Shown here: piece by piece, positions 33,794-44,160 of the stretch
Layout: every line of letters starts with the position of its first letter
How positions within the stretch are numbered: the first letter of the stretch is position 1
Source: CAWJNF01 sp963844235
GTDB taxonomy: Bacteria; Actinomycetota; Thermoleophilia; Gaiellales; Gaiellaceae
NCBI GenBank assembly: GCA_963844235.1
Contig: CAWJNF010000008.1
Coordinates: 1,240,001-1,304,000 of the forward strand
Length of the DNA stretch: 64,000 nt
Reading direction: 5' to 3'
Translations under genes and position numbers: made by a program
The notes under the pieces: generated by a model
The model's input: the letters and a program-made list of their open reading frames with translations, nothing else
What the model was told of the DNA's origin: nothing
Database searches by the model: none

Positions 33794-34716
33794 AGCGCGA
33801 GCCGCTCCGCCGTCCGCGCCGCCTCGCCGAGCCAGTCGTGCTCGTGGGCCGGCGGCGGGGCCCAGGACGCTGACCACCCGAGCCACTGCACCGCGAGCAG
33901 CAGGCGTGCGCATTCGAGCGCATCGGCGAACGCCGCGGTCGGTGCGGCTTCCGGTCAGCTCGTGGTGATAGGCGGCCGCCAGCTCCTGCCGTGGCTCGAG
34001 CGCCCAACTCCCGCCGTGAGTGCGGCGAGGTCGCTGACGCCCGGCCCGACGGCGGCCATCTCCCAGTCGACGGGACGCACGCGGCCGCTCTCCTCCACGA
34101 GGACGTTCGATGCGTAGAACTCCCCGTGCAGGAAGACCTGAGGAAGTGCCGCCAGACGCTCGGCCGCAGCCGGCACGGCCCGCTCGAGCCGGGTTACGTC
34201 CTCCCCGGGATGGAACGACGCGGCCCTTCGGAGCCAGGTACGGAACAGCGACGGCTCGTAGCGGAGCAGGTGCGGCGCCCGCGCCGAGGCACACTCACGA
34301 TGGAGGCGCGCGAGCCAGCGGGCTGCGTCCGACCAGCGCTCGAAGTCGCCGATCTCGTGCAGCGGCGTTCCGACGACGCGCTCCACGAACAGCCAGAAGC
34401 GGTCGCGGCTCGGCTCCACGACCGCCGCGTAGAGCCGCGGCGCATCGGGCACCTGCCCGGCGAGGATGGAAACGTAGGTCTCGGGCTCACGCAGTGGGTC
34501 GAGCAGGAAGTCTGGCTTCGCGGCACGCGCGGCGCTGCTCAGCCCGTGCGGTCCGACGTCCTTGAACACCAGCCGGTGCAGCTCGCCGCCGATCTCGACG
34601 TCGAGCTCCTCGAGCCAGAAGCTCGACGCGTACGGCCCCGGCCGCCGGGAGAGGAGGATCGCCGGGTCGCCGAGGGCGGCGCCGAGCACATCCTCGAGCT
34701 CTCCGGACGCCGTCAC
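33790..34716 (-). CDS. APH-fold phosphotransferase-like protein, two frameshifts
   Basis: From GTG 34716, about 310 residues after frame correction. The kinase catalytic loop, usually HGD-x4-N, reads HGEFYASNVLVEESGRVRPV with His197, Glu199 in place of Asp, and Asn204. The metal Asp is in VDWEMAAVGPG. The frame slips near 34005 (next segment LEPRQELAAAYHHELTG) and near 33950 (LECARLLLAVQWLGW), and the protein ends with EAARTAERLAL at 33790. The start overlaps the glycosyltransferase stop as GTGA. It probably phosphorylates a sugar or polyol, or is a degenerate kinase. Antibiotic resistance is not implied. Confidence 0.7.
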
Positions 34717-35795
34717 AGCCGGCCCAGCAGGTTGGCGAGAACGACGTCGGAGTCGAGCAACCCCTCGGCGAGCGCTCTCGCCTCCCGCCGATGGTGCTCG
34801 TAGTCCGCGACGATGGTTGCGATGCCCTCGGCGGCACTGTCGACCCCGTCGTAGGCGAGCAGGCCCTCTCCCGTCGGCAGATAGGTCGAGAAGCCGGTCT
34901 CCTGCAGCAGGACAGGCCGCCCCGATGCGAGGTAGCAGGCGCTTCGATCCGAGAACCAACCGGTGCGGCCGACGACGTACCCCTCCTTCGGCAGCCCGAG
35001 CTCGGCGCGCGAACCCTGGACGAAGTCGTGGTAGCGAGCGGGGGTGCGCGCCATCTGCTCCGCGGAGAGGAGGTGCCAGCCGTTCGCGGCGAGGGCGCGC
35101 AGATCAGGCTCCTCGGCGTCGTCGATCGCGAGCGCCGGGGTGATCGGCTGGGCCGTCCGGCCCGGGAGCTCGATCAGCCCGCGCACCGTGTGTGCGCGCT
35201 GCCCGTAGCGCATGCCGTTCGCCTCGAGCGTCCCGTAGCTGCGCCAGTTTCCCACGGTGGTGAAGGCGTCGTGGCGAATCCGGTCGGAGAACGGCCAGCG
35301 CTCGAGCACGACCGGCGGAGGAGTCGTGATCCAGTCGCGGCCGAGCGTGGGTACCGGGCAATCCGTCGAGCCGAGCGCGAGCCCGACCGTCGCGAAATGC
35401 GTGTGCCCTTCGAGGCGCATCTCGATCCCCTGGGTGTGCCAGAGCTGCGTGAAGGCGGGATCGAGATCCAGGTAGACGCGCGTCGGGACCGCGCCGAAGA
35501 GCTCGTCGTCGCGAAGCATGCCGGCGACGTCGAGCAGGAGCTCCGCGTCCTCGGGAGCCTGGCCGACGACCTGCCGCCCGGGACCGACCAGCGCCGCGCG
35601 ATCCTGGAGCTCGAACGCGGCGGCGACGCGTCCGAAGTACGCGACCACGTCGGCTCGAAGCTCGCGTACGGGCTCCAGCGCCCAGACGTCGTGACCGAGT
35701 CGCCGCAGGCCGAGGATCCACTGCAGCACCGCCCAGGTCGCCCCGCCCTGTCCCGGATCCCCGGCGAGCATGCCGCTGACGAGGACGCGCGCCAT
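34713..35795 (-). CDS. CgeB-like glycosyltransferase
   Basis: 360 residues. MARVLVSGMLAGDPGQGGAT and LGHDVWALEPV form the N-terminal Rossmann half. The C-terminal half has VGRTGWFSDRSACYLASGRP and LLQETGFSTYLPTGEGLLAY, a GT-B nucleotide-sugar pocket pattern. The same signature recurs at about 57.1-57.3 kb and 63.1-63.3 kb, so there are three paralogues in the window. DLDPAFTQLWHTQG is also shared with the 63-kb copy. A sugar transfer role in surface glycan synthesis is likely; donor and acceptor are unknown. It heads the overlapping set kinase-like, deacetylase, DivIVA. Confidence 0.78.
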   Translation of the reverse strand: MARVLVSGMLAGDPGQGGATWAVLQWILGLRRLGHDVWALEPVRELRADVVAYFGRVAAAFELQDRAALVGPGRQVVGQAPEDAELLLDVAGMLRDDELFGAVPTRVYLDLDPAFTQLWHTQGIEMRLEGHTHFATVGLALGSTDCPVPTLGRDWITTPPPVVLERWPFSDRIRHDAFTTVGNWRSYGTLEANGMRYGQRAHTVRGLIELPGRTAQPITPALAIDDAEEPDLRALAANGWHLLSAEQMARTPARYHDFVQGSRAELGLPKEGYVVGRTGWFSDRSACYLASGRPVLLQETGFSTYLPTGEGLLAYDGVDSAAEGIATIVADYEHHRREARALAEGLLDSDVVLANLLGRL

Positions 35796-35826
35796 GGCGA
35801 CAGTGTGACGGCGCAGCGGAGAGCCG

Positions 35827-36920
35827 TCACCGGGGCTCGTGCGCTTCCGCCGTCACGTAGAAGGCGGCACCGTCGCCAAGCGGCAACTCGACGCAGAGGG
35901 TCACGCTGCCGTCGCCGTTGTCGACGACGTCGCGGATCGACGCGTCCACCTCGACGCGACTGCCGTCGAACTCGATGTAGTCCGTCGAGAGCCGGTAGAA
36001 GTCGGGTGAGCTCAGCCTCGGTACCCGCAGCTCCAGGTTACGGGCGACGAGCCGTCGCTCCGTCGTGTTCATCACGCGCACGCGGGTGACCGGCTCGAGA
36101 CCGTCGTTTCCCGGCCACCGTCTGCACCTCCAGGTGCCCCGGCTCCACCACGTCGATCTGCGGCTCGCCCTCGCCGAGGTGCACGAGCAGGTAGTGCGAG
36201 AAGCCGCCGCGGGGCGGCTGCGCATACACCGTCGCGCCGCCTCCGCCGACCGTGAAGTAGCGAACGCCGCCGTGCTCTCTGCTCGTCGAAGAAGTGGTCG
36301 TGCCCGGCGAACACGGCCTTCACGCCGTGGCGCGACGAAGAGTCCGTGTAGCGCCTCGCGCGTCGTCCGGGTTGAAGTCTCCCTGAAACCAGGAGTAGAG
36401 CGGCCGGTGCATGAAGACGAAGATCCCGGCGGCGTCTGCGTGCGACGCGAGGTCGGCCTCGAGCCAGTCGCGCTGCTCACCGCTGACCCGACCCTCGAGG
36501 CAGAAGTCCTCGGTGTTCAGCCCGATCACGTGGTACGGCGCCCACGTCGAACGACCCGTACCGTGCCTGCCCGGTGGCGTCGAAGAGCTCGATCGCGGCC
36601 GGATCCGACTGCATCTCGTGGTTGCCCGGCACCGCGTAGAACGGCACGCCGGTCGTCTCCGCCAGCGCCCGGAAGCGGTCGTAGCCGTTGCGCATCTCTT
36701 GCGCGGTCTCGCCGAAGCCCCAGATCTGGTCGCCCGTGTAGAGCACCGCGTCCGGCTTGAGCAGCCGGAGCTCCCTCATGATCGTCTGCGTCACCTGCGA
36801 GAAGGGCATTCGGGCCAGCGGCGGCTGGCAGTCGCCGAGGACAGCGAGACTGAGGTCGAGGCGGCTCGCCGGCGCTACGGAATCAGACGCAATCGCGAGC
36901 GACTTGCGGTGACCACTCAT
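35827..36920 (-). pseudogene. Calcineurin-like metallophosphoesterase, multiple frameshifts
   Basis: The family motifs appear in order but in changing frames: LAVLGDCQPP, YTGDQIWGFGETAQEMR and AVPGNHEMQS from ATG 36920; then MHRPLYSWFQGDF near 36,400; then FAGHDHFF near 36,300; then a beta-rich C-terminal part (LVARNLELRVPRLSSPDF) ending at 35827. At least four frame changes are needed to join them. The metal-ligand set (D, GDQ, GNHE, H, GHDH) is otherwise complete, so the gene was functional recently or the sequence has indels. ATGA links it to the upstream methyltransferase. A more decayed copy of its 5' part lies at 43985-44160. Confidence 0.75.
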
Positions 36921-37736
36921 TCCGCCCTGCTCTGGCCCATGGTTCGACTCCCATCAGGGGACGTCACCTTGCGCACGACGAGCCCCAGGTAGTGCCGCAT
37001 CCAGCGCCGTTCGACCTGTTCGAAGAGTCCCGCCGAGTGCTCGGCGAAGTCACTTTCGCTGATATGGAGATGATCCGGCTGGACGTCGCCTTCACACAGC
37101 CTGCCGAGTTCCGGGTGTTCATCGATATCGGCATCGGTCGGCGTGATGTCCTCGAGAATGGCAATGAGGTAGCCGTCGGGACGGAGGACACGATAGGCCT
37201 CCTCGAGTACTCGCTTCGGTTCAGCGGCATGGTTGAGGCTCCAGAGGGCCAGACACGCATCGAAAGAGCTTCGCCGGAGTGGCAGCAACTCGCCAATCCC
37301 CCGGACGAGGTCGACTGGACGTCGGAGGCAGGGAAATCGGTCTTCCAGTGCGCCCCAGCGGTCATCCAGCCAGGAAAGGCTCGGCTCGACAATCAGATAA
37401 CCATCGAAGCCGGAGATCGAGTCGCGAGCGAGACCGAGACCACCGCCGATATCGACTACGGTGCCCCGCACCGGCGCCAGCAACTCGCCGAGGTCGGAGT
37501 AGTCCCAGTCGAAGCAACCAGCGGCGCGGTCGTGGTCGCGGCTCAAGTCGCCGTACCAATCCTCCATCAACGACTGCGGTGCCGCCATTTCGCGTCCAAA
37601 GCCATCTTGCGGCCGTAGATCGATGAACCGGGAGTCGTGTTGGAGGCGCGGGCGAAGTCGCAGTTGCTGCACATGGCTTGCCACTCATCGAGTGGATCTC
37701 ATGCCTGCAGGCGGGACATGCCAGTGCCCATCGCAT
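36917..37736 (-). CDS. Zinc-ribbon methyltransferase, N-terminal frameshifts
   Basis: The methyltransferase core is intact in one frame below about 37,590: VVDIGGGLGLARDSI (motif I), ACLALWSLNHAAEPKRVLEE and AYRVLRPDGYLIAILEDITP. Upstream, ATG 37736 begins MRWALACPACRHEI, and a shifted frame supplies MCSNCDFARASN; together they form a C-x2-C / C-x2-C zinc ribbon. Two indels near 37685 and 37600 separate the parts. Proteins with a treble-clef or ribbon in front of a class I methyltransferase are common in glycan and antibiotic clusters. It shares ATGA with the phosphoesterase. Confidence 0.75.
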
Positions 37737-37911
37737 CTGTAGGGACCGGCCTGATGTCTTCACGATCGAGTGGGGAGAGCGGCGCGTACAGACCTATGAT
37801 ACGCGCGAGTGGCGCAGCAGGGGTCACCCGGTCGGCCCACGACGAGAGCGACCGGCTGTGTAGGAGAGATCGGACAGGGCCTCGGCACGATCCGTATAGT
37901 GACGTGAAGAG

Positions 37912-39011
37912 GTGTCTTCTTCGATGGACCACGACCGTCGCCACCGACCTGCAAGGCTCTTCTGATCGAAACCGTTCACCTGGTTCGAGGTTCGGGATCC
38001 GGCGACGTCTACGCGTGCTGCCCGAGCTGGCTGGACACGCGAATCGGAAACCTAGGCTACAGGTGAGGACGTCTGGAACGGCCCTGTGGCACAGGACATC
38101 CGGCGCTCGATCCTCGACGGGTCGTTCAGCTATTGCAACGCAGCTCGATGCCCGTACGTGCAATCCGTTTCGACCGGTCTGCGCGAGATCCAGGGGGTTA
38201 CCGACCCGGATCTACGCACGCGCGGTGATCGAAGGTGGCCTCACCGTGCTCCCGTACGGCCCGCGCGACGTCAACTGCTGCTTCTGATCGCTCCTGCAAC
38301 CTGTCCTGCCCCTCCTGCCGGACGAGCCTGCTGGTGGAGACGCACCGGCGCGACGAGATCCTGTCGCTCCAGCAACGCATCAGCGACGAAGCTCTGAGTT
38401 GATGCGCGGCTTCTCTACATCACGGGCTCCGGAGACCCATTTCGGTCGTCCCTTCTTCCGGCAGTGGCTTCGGACGATGCGGGTGGAGGACATGCCGCAC
38501 CTCGAGATCATTCATCTGCACACGAACGGCCTGCTGTGGAATCCGCCATGTGGTCATCCATCCCCGCACCGACGGTGCTCTTGTCGTACGCCGACATCTC
38601 CATCGACGCTTCGACGCCGGAGACATATGCCGTCAACCGGCGCGGTGGGCGGTTCGAGGTCTTGCTACGCAATCTCGAGTTCATCACGTCGCTCCGCCGC
38701 GACGGCCCGCTTACTTGGCTTGGCATCAATATGGTCGTGCAGGAGAACAACTTCGAGGAGATGGCGGGCTCGTCGCTCTGGGGACGCAACTGGGCGTCGA
38801 CACCGTGTACTTCCACCAGCTCGCGAACTGGGGTACGTTCACCGACGAGGAGTACGAGCGACGGGCTGTCCACCGCCCGTCGCACCGAGACATGGCGAGC
38901 CTAGTCGCGACGCTTCGTGACACCGTCTTCGACAACACGCTCGTGTACCTCGACAACCTGACGCACGCCAGAGAGGCCGCACTGGCCGGCGGGCGCTCAG
39001 CCGCCATCTAG
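37912..39011 (+). pseudogene. Radical SAM protein with an N-terminal SPASM-like region, broken
   Basis: Several frames must be joined. First comes a SPASM-like part near 38000-38160: GDVYACCPSWLDTRIGNLGY, then VWNGPVAQDIRRSILDGSFS and YCNAARCPYVQ. Then, at 38294-38317, CNLSCPSCR gives the radical SAM C-x3-C-x2-C motif. Later parts are VSIDASTPETYAVNRRGGRF and LGINMVVQENNFEEM. Removing single bases (for example one T in TTCTGATCGC at about 38283) restores the frame, and a segment near 38550-38590 appears missing or scrambled. Related proteins modify peptides or sugars with a 5'-deoxyadenosyl radical. It is antisense to the flanking glycan genes and overlaps the 3' end of the next one. Confidence 0.7.
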
Positions 39012-39942
39012 CCTTCGGCAAGCTCCCTAAGCACTTCGGCGGCGAGTGGATCGCGCCAGCTGGATGCCAGCGAAGCAGGATTCCTCCATCTCTGCTTAGC
39101 TCCCTCCAGTCCCGGGTCGCAAGGCTACGGCGAGCGTCCTCAATAAGCGATGTGCCGTAGTAGCGGAGCCAATCGCGGCGGCCCTCTAGGTAGGCCGAGT
39201 GAAGCTCCGGGCGACCGCGAAGCCACGGCTTCTGCCGATCGAGGACATGCATGACAGCCGAGAGCATTCGAGCAGGCTCGTTGCTCATGTTCCCGCCATG
39301 CCGGCGGTACTCAGCTACGACAGACGGGTGTGATCCGACAGGAAGCGTGCGAGCGACCCGGAGATACAAGTCGTAGTCTTCGCACGCAAGGAGCGATGGG
39401 TCGAAGAGGCCAAGCTTCTCAAGCGTCCGTCGTCGATACACGACCGTACCGTGCATCTTGACGACGTTGCCCCTCAACAGCGCGGCGTAGGGATCCGGCG
39501 GTTCGGGTTCCGGAAGCCACTCTGCTAGCAACGACCCGTCGTAGGTTACGAGTCGGTGATGTCCGTACACGAAACCGAGCTGCGGTCGACGCTCGAGCTC
39601 GGCGATCCCGGCGGCAACGGCCTGCGGGAGTAGGCGATCGTCGGCGTCGAGAAAGGTCACGTACTCGCCGGAAGAGACCAGTGCCCCCGTGTTCCGAGCT
39701 GCGGCGAGTCCGCCGTTTCTCCGCCGGATCAGACGCACACCGTAACGGCGGGCAACTTCTCCAGCGTTGTCGTTTGACTCGTCGTCGACGACGATCAGCT
39801 CAACGTCCTCGTGCGTCTGCTCGATCGCGCTCTGAAGTGCCGAGGCGAGGAAGTGCGCCTGGTTGTGGCATGGCACGATGATCGAGGCACGGCCGGAAAC
39901 CCCACTACCCGGCTCGAGTCTCGGCGCTTGCTCACGAACCAT
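38839..39942 (-). CDS. GT2-family glycosyltransferase
   Basis: From ATG 39940-39942, GT-A fold: ASIIVPCHNQAHFLASALQS, LIVVDDESNDNAGEVARRYG, AARNTGALVSSGEYVTFLDA with the DxD in FLDADDRL, and KLGLFDPSLLACEDYDLYLR for acceptor handling. The conserved part ends near residue 310. The last 50 or so codons overlap the radical SAM remnant on the other strand and look non-coding, so the true stop may lie near 39,000 after an indel. It overlaps the end of the deacetylase gene by 11 bases. It would transfer a sugar from a nucleotide donor to a growing glycan. Confidence 0.82.
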   Translation of the reverse strand: MVREQAPRLEPGSGVSGRASIIVPCHNQAHFLASALQSAIEQTHEDVELIVVDDESNDNAGEVARRYGVRLIRRRNGGLAAARNTGALVSSGEYVTFLDADDRLLPQAVAAGIAELERRPQLGFVYGHHRLVTYDGSLLAEWLPEPEPPDPYAALLRGNVVKMHGTVVYRRRTLEKLGLFDPSLLACEDYDLYLRVARTLPVGSHPSVVAEYRRHGGNMSNEPARMLSAVMHVLDRQKPWLRGRPELHSAYLEGRRDWLRYYGTSLIEDARRSLATRDWRELSRDGGILLRWHPAGAIHSPPKCLGSLPKARWRLSARRPVRPLWRASGCRGTRACCRRRCHEASRLGSPCLGATGGGQPVARTPRR

Positions 39943-40905
39943 TGCTAAGCGAGTCCATCAGCCACCGCTCGAACTCCGTCCGTTCCCAGTCATGTACCTG
40001 CAAGCGAGGAAGCTGTAACCGATCGGCGGCAGCCCGACCAGCCCGCGGACATTGGAGCAAGCGAGCTCGAAGGACGCCCGGCGTACGAGATCGACTGTCT
40101 CGTGTGTGTAATCCGACTGCCGCCCGAAGGGATAGGAGAACGATGAAATCCGCGTCGCCACCAGCTGCTCGAGCGTCCGTCGGCTGCCGTCGATCTCCTG
40201 CTCCTGCACGGCAGCGGGCAGATCCGCCAGGCGCGGATGCGACTGGGTATGCGCGCCAATCTCGATGCCAGGGACGGAGGCGAGGTCGACGAGCTCCTGC
40301 GTTGTCATCGCCCTCCGAGCATCGTTGCCTTTCGTCGCCGTCGCAGCCCAGGACGCGAGCTGTTCCATCAGATGGCCGCGCTCGTCCGGCGTAGCGGCGA
40401 AGAGGATGTCGTAGAGCTCGAGATACAGACGCTGCCGATCGTGACGTGGTGGCTCCCAGGCTCGCCAGGTCGACGGTGCCTCGGCCGCCTCACGGGCGGA
40501 GTCGAGCTCTGGAACTGCCCACGAGAAAATCCGGTTCTCAGTCTCGAGCGCTAGCCTGTCTGGTAGAGACGCAGTACGGAGAACGACGCGATCGAGCTGA
40601 TCCCACCAGAACTCGGCGCCGTGGCCGAGTGGCGTGGAGACGACGAAGACGGTTGCCGGCAGGCGCCGATCCGCGAGAACGGTGGCGGCGATGAGATTGT
40701 CTCGGTAGCCGTCGTCGAACGTGATCGCAATCTCGGGCCGGCTTCCTTCCGAGCGCTCGGGCAATGACGTCAGCGGCACGACCTCGCAGCGCCGGCGCAG
40801 TACGTCGAGATGCGCGGCGAAGTTCCGGCGCGACACAGCTAGCCACCAAGGATCGGTCGGGGGCTTCCCCACCCCGTGGTAGAGAAGGATCGCGGACGGC
40901 GCCAT
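39932..40905 (-). CDS. Polysaccharide deacetylase (CE4-like), one frameshift
   Basis: From ATG 40905, about 324 residues. AILLYHGVG and EIAITFDDGYRDNLIAA give the NodB-homology metal motif (Asp-Asp). GIEIGAHTQSHPRLADLP gives the H-x3-H motif, and SFSYPFGRQSDYT follows. The frame slips near 40025, after which LQLPRLQVHDWERTEFERW is the expected C-terminus, ending at 39932 inside the next gene. It overlaps the methyltransferase stop as TGATG. It should remove acetyl groups from amino sugars of a surface polymer or lipid-linked intermediate. Confidence 0.82.
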
Positions 40906-41587
40906 CAACGCGAGGGCGGCGGATGCGCGCTCCGGACGGCCCGAACGGCCACAGTGACCTCGAACTCGGGATCGCGTGCGTCCAGCTCAGCGGTTGCCAG
41001 GTCCTCGACGGCGAGCCCATAGAGAAACGCCGTCGCGGCGAGCACGTTCCCGTACGCGCGGACAGGACTCGGGAGTCGCCGAAGTGCTCTCCAAAGAGGC
41101 GCTGAGTCGAAGTGGAGGTAACCGACCAGTACCAGGAGCCGGGCCATTCGCTGACGCTGATCCTCGTGATCCCTGGCAGCGTCGCCAGAATGACTCCGCC
41201 TGGCTTCAGCGCGCTCCACAGAGCCGCGATCGCAGCATGTAGGTCGTACATGAGGTGCAGCGTCTGGGTGCAAATCACGCAGTCGAACGCGTGGGCTGGA
41301 AGACCGCCGCCGGTGGCAAGGTCCTCGTGGTAAGCGGCCTCGGTGTTCGTCACGTCGACGTCGAGCACGGCGGCCTTCGTGACCAAATCGCCGCCGAACC
41401 GCCGAGCGTATGAGTCATCGCCGAACTCGAGCACCGCCCCTTGGATGTCGCGAGCGTGCTCAGCAAGGAACGCCTCAATGTAGTAGCGGTCGATCGGGGT
41501 GCCCCGATCGAAGCCCCAGTACGGGCTGATAGGACTCGTACGGCGAAGCTCGCCGAAGTCGACGGGATGAGGTTCGCTTGCGCTCAC
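40905..41587 (-). CDS. SAM-dependent methyltransferase, one frameshift
   Basis: From GTG 41587. TPIDRYYIEAFLAEHARDI is a conserved opening of a methyltransferase family common in glycan clusters. Motif I is degenerate but recognisable in GAVLEFGDDSYARRFGG. FDCVICTQTLHLMYDLHAAI and LWSALKPGGVILATLPGITR are motifs II and III. Near 41090 the frame changes; VRAYGNVLAATAFLYGLAVE and LDARDPEFEVTVAVRAV complete the family pattern, ending at 40905. GTGA links it to the preceding glycosyltransferase. Probably sugar O- or N-methylation. Confidence 0.78.
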
Positions 41588-42473
41588 TCGGATCGCGAAT
41601 TGCCCTCCAGCCCCGGCAGGCGTTCAATTCTGGAGAGGGCTCTTAACCTGGCGAGCAGCTGTCGCTCCGGATCCCGGCCCGTATTGAGGAGCGGCCCCGC
41701 CGCTCGTATGGCCGATCGGCGGTATAGCGCAGGCGTCCCGTCAGCGTCCAGGCACTGCCCCGAGATCGAGTACTGCGGCGGCTGCGGGGCTCATCGTCGC
41801 TGAGCGACGGCTCCCGCCAGGGCGTCTTGCTTCAGGAGCCGTCCGGCCTCAAGGAACACGAGGAGGTCGCCATTCGACCTGCGCATTGCTGTTGCATAGG
41901 CAGTAGAGAGCTCGAATGTTCTCAGCAGAACAGCACGAGCGCCAAAGCGGGCAGCTGCCTGATCTGCAGCAATACCCGCAGGCGCTACAACCCGAGCTCG
42001 TACGGCGCATGAGACTGCGACCGAGCGCTCTCGAGCGAACTTTGAATCAGCAGCTCATCAGAACCGAACACCACCACCGAGACCAGCCGGGCGATAGTCG
42101 GGTCCGGATCATCAGGCCAGAAGCGCTCGACGTATATCGCGCCCAGAGGTGTATGCACCCGATCTGACCACACTGCCGAGACAACCAGGCGAGTACGAAC
42201 CGCACGGTCTAGGTCTGCAGAACCTCGGAACCCGCTCGTGGCCGCAGCTGCGACCTCGGGGAAGCGAGCCCCGATGTCGGGGCGTTGTTGATCGACCATC
42301 ACCCTGACCGGGGCTCGTTCATCAGACAGGAAGGCGACGTATCGGGGCTGGCCGTAGTGACCCAGCGCCCAGCCCAAGACCTGCAGGCCACGATCTTCGG
42401 TCACGAGTCCCTCGACGGGCATATCGATTCGGCAGCCCTGGAGCCGAGGCTCCAGGGTGCCTGGTCGATCCAC
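41584..42473 (-). pseudogene. Truncated GT2-type glycosyltransferase with an N-terminal beta domain
   Basis: From GTG 42473. The first 160 codons hold a beta-rich domain (LQVLGWALGHYGQPRYVAFL) and then the start of a GT-A domain (VVVFGSDELLIQSSLESARS). Near 42005 the frame changes and the GT-A domain continues (ADQAAARFGARAVLLRTFEL, RRSNGDLLVFLEAGRLLKQD), then stops early. A last in-frame piece, QCLDADGTPALYRRSAI to RLPGLEGNSRSE, ends at the TGA overlapping the methyltransferase GTG. Most of the acceptor half is missing, so an internal deletion as well as frameshifts is likely. It probably no longer works. Confidence 0.6.
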
Positions 42474-42483
42474 TCCACTCTTG

Positions 42484-43497
42484 CTAGCACGCCGCCTCGA
42501 TGTCTTGCCGGAGCTCCTGTCGGCGTCGTTCGAGTTCGTCGCGGTTGGCGTCTGGGCCGAGTGCAAGCTCCCTGGAGAGTAAGAACGACTCCAGCACGCG
42601 TCGGTGGGAGCGAACGATCTCCTGGTCGGCGCGCCGATGAGCTTCGGGGTGGACATCCGGCGGAAGCCTCTCTGCACGGGCGAGTCGATGCGTGAGCACC
42701 GACCGCGCCGCTATCACTAGCGGATCGCCGTAGTAAATCTCGTAGGTCAATTGCGTCCGCTGGATTGTTTCGTGCAGGAATGCCTCGTCAGGCCAGCGCC
42801 GGCGCTCTCGTTCTAGAACCTGCTGGACGGCGGCGAGCATGGCGTCTCGAGTGGTGCGACATCTGGGCCGTGTGCTGCCGGTACTCGACGGTGACCGTCG
42901 TGTGCGCGACGACTACATGCGAGCTCGCAAGCCGAAGGTACACGTCGTAGTCCGCGGCGGCGGCTACCCCGGGCTCGAAACCACCGATCTCGGCAAGGCA
43001 ACCTTTCCGGTACCGCCACGGAGCCGGGATTCCAGATGTAGCTGCCGCCAAAGGGCACGGTAGTGCTGCTCGTCGACCGTGTGCTGGGCCGGCGTGTAGA
43101 GGGCAGTGCCGTCCGGCCCGGTCAGCGTACAGTGTCCGGAGACGAAGGCAGCATCCGGCCGCGTAGCGAGCGCAGAAGCATTGACCGACAGCGCACCGGG
43201 AGTGAGGCAGTCGTCGGCATCCAGGAAGACGACGAGGCTTCCGCTGGCGGCGTCGAGCCCTCGGTTCCGCGCCGCGGCTAGGCCATGGTTCTCCTGGGCT
43301 AGAAGCGTGACACCGTGATCCCTCGCGACGCCTTGTGTCTCGTCTGTGGAACCGTCGTCGACGACGATGCATTCAACGTCTCCGTCGAGCTCCTGATCGA
43401 GCACGCTAGCGAGCGCAGCGGAGAGGAAGCGCGCCTGGTTAAAGCAAGGCACGAGCACTGAGACGGAGGCTGTCACCGCTCTCTCGGCAACGCTCAT
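42484..43497 (-). pseudogene. GT2-family glycosyltransferase with frameshifts
   Basis: From ATG 43497 the GT-A core is clear: ASVSVLVPCFNQARFLSAAL, CIVVDDGSTDETQGVARDHG and AARNRGLDAASGSLVVFLDA with DADD. Near 43050 and 43000 the frame changes; the continuation is SYIWNPGSVAV, GCLAEIGGFEPGVAAAADYD and VYLRLASSHVVVAHTTVTVE. A third frame near 42845 gives LAAVQQVLERERRRWPDEAF and a helical C-terminus ending at 42484. Joined, it is a full-length glycosyltransferase of about 335 residues related to the one at 39942. The ATG overlaps the preceding remnant as ATGA. Confidence 0.72.
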
Positions 43498-43875
43498 GGC
43501 GTAGCCGCGCCTGCCTCACTCTCGTGGACTCCGCTTGGGCGCGACCCATCAGTTCCACCCCCGCCCTCGGCGATGCCCTTCAACTCGAACGCCTTGAACG
43601 TGATGGCGTAGAGCCCATGAAGTCGATCTCTGGACTCCGCGAGATCCCGACGGCCTGCTGCGCTTGCCGCCTCGAGCTCTCGAACCTCGTTCACCTGCTC
43701 TCCAAGCTCAGCAGGGGCACTAGCCAGCGGCCTGCGGCATCGAGCGTGTCTGCGAGCTCTGCAGTCTCAGCCTCAAGGTGAAGCTGGACGAAGCGAGCTG
43801 CACCGAGACGCTGTCGAGCGCCTCCCTGACATGCGCTTCGTCACCACATCCTGTCACGAGGATACTGACAGTCAT
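43494..43875 (-). pseudogene. GT2 remnant: N-terminus fused to C-terminal coiled coil
   Basis: ATG 43875 starts MTVSILVTGCGDEAHVREAL, the first strand and helix of a GT-A domain. Within about 25 codons it passes, after a frame change, to the C-terminal region (HLEAETAELADTLDAAGR, then NEVRELEAASAAGRRDLAES and YAITFKAFELKGIA). The same C-terminal region ends the glycosyltransferase at 45832-46909, where about 300 codons separate the two ends. The catalytic domain has therefore been deleted. Confidence 0.72.
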
Positions 43876-43984
43876 ATCGCGCGGCTCTCCATTAGGCCCG
43901 CATGCTCGCGCATCGAGCCAAGGCGCAGTCTAAATCTCGGGCTCTACGCGAGCTAGGAGAGGTAGGCCGTATGCTGACGACGAG

Positions 43985-44160
43985 GTCACGCGAGCGGCGC
44001 CGTTGCGCATCTCCTGCGCCGTCTCGCTGAAGCCCCAGATCTGGTCGCCGGCCTAGAGCACCGCGTCCGGCCGTAGGAGCCGAAGCTCGCGCATGATCGT
44101 TTGCGTCACCTGAGAGAACGGCATCGGGCTGACAGTCGCCCAACACAGCCAGCAGGTGTG
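43985..44160 (-). pseudogene. Metallophosphoesterase 5' fragment
   Basis: The DNA aligns with 36680-36840 of the phosphoesterase gene. Both encode LAVLGDCQ, a variant of TIMRELRLLRPDAVL, and DQIWGF-ETAQEMRNG. Here a stop (CTCTAG on the coding strand) replaces the Tyr-Thr before GDQIWG, and several bases are lost. No later motif (GNHE, GHDH) follows, so this is a dead duplicate or the edge of a recombination event. Confidence 0.75.

Noticed and set aside
33790..34716. Antibiotic resistance kinase
   Set aside because: APH fold alone does not imply resistance; the catalytic Asp is replaced and the context is glycan synthesis.
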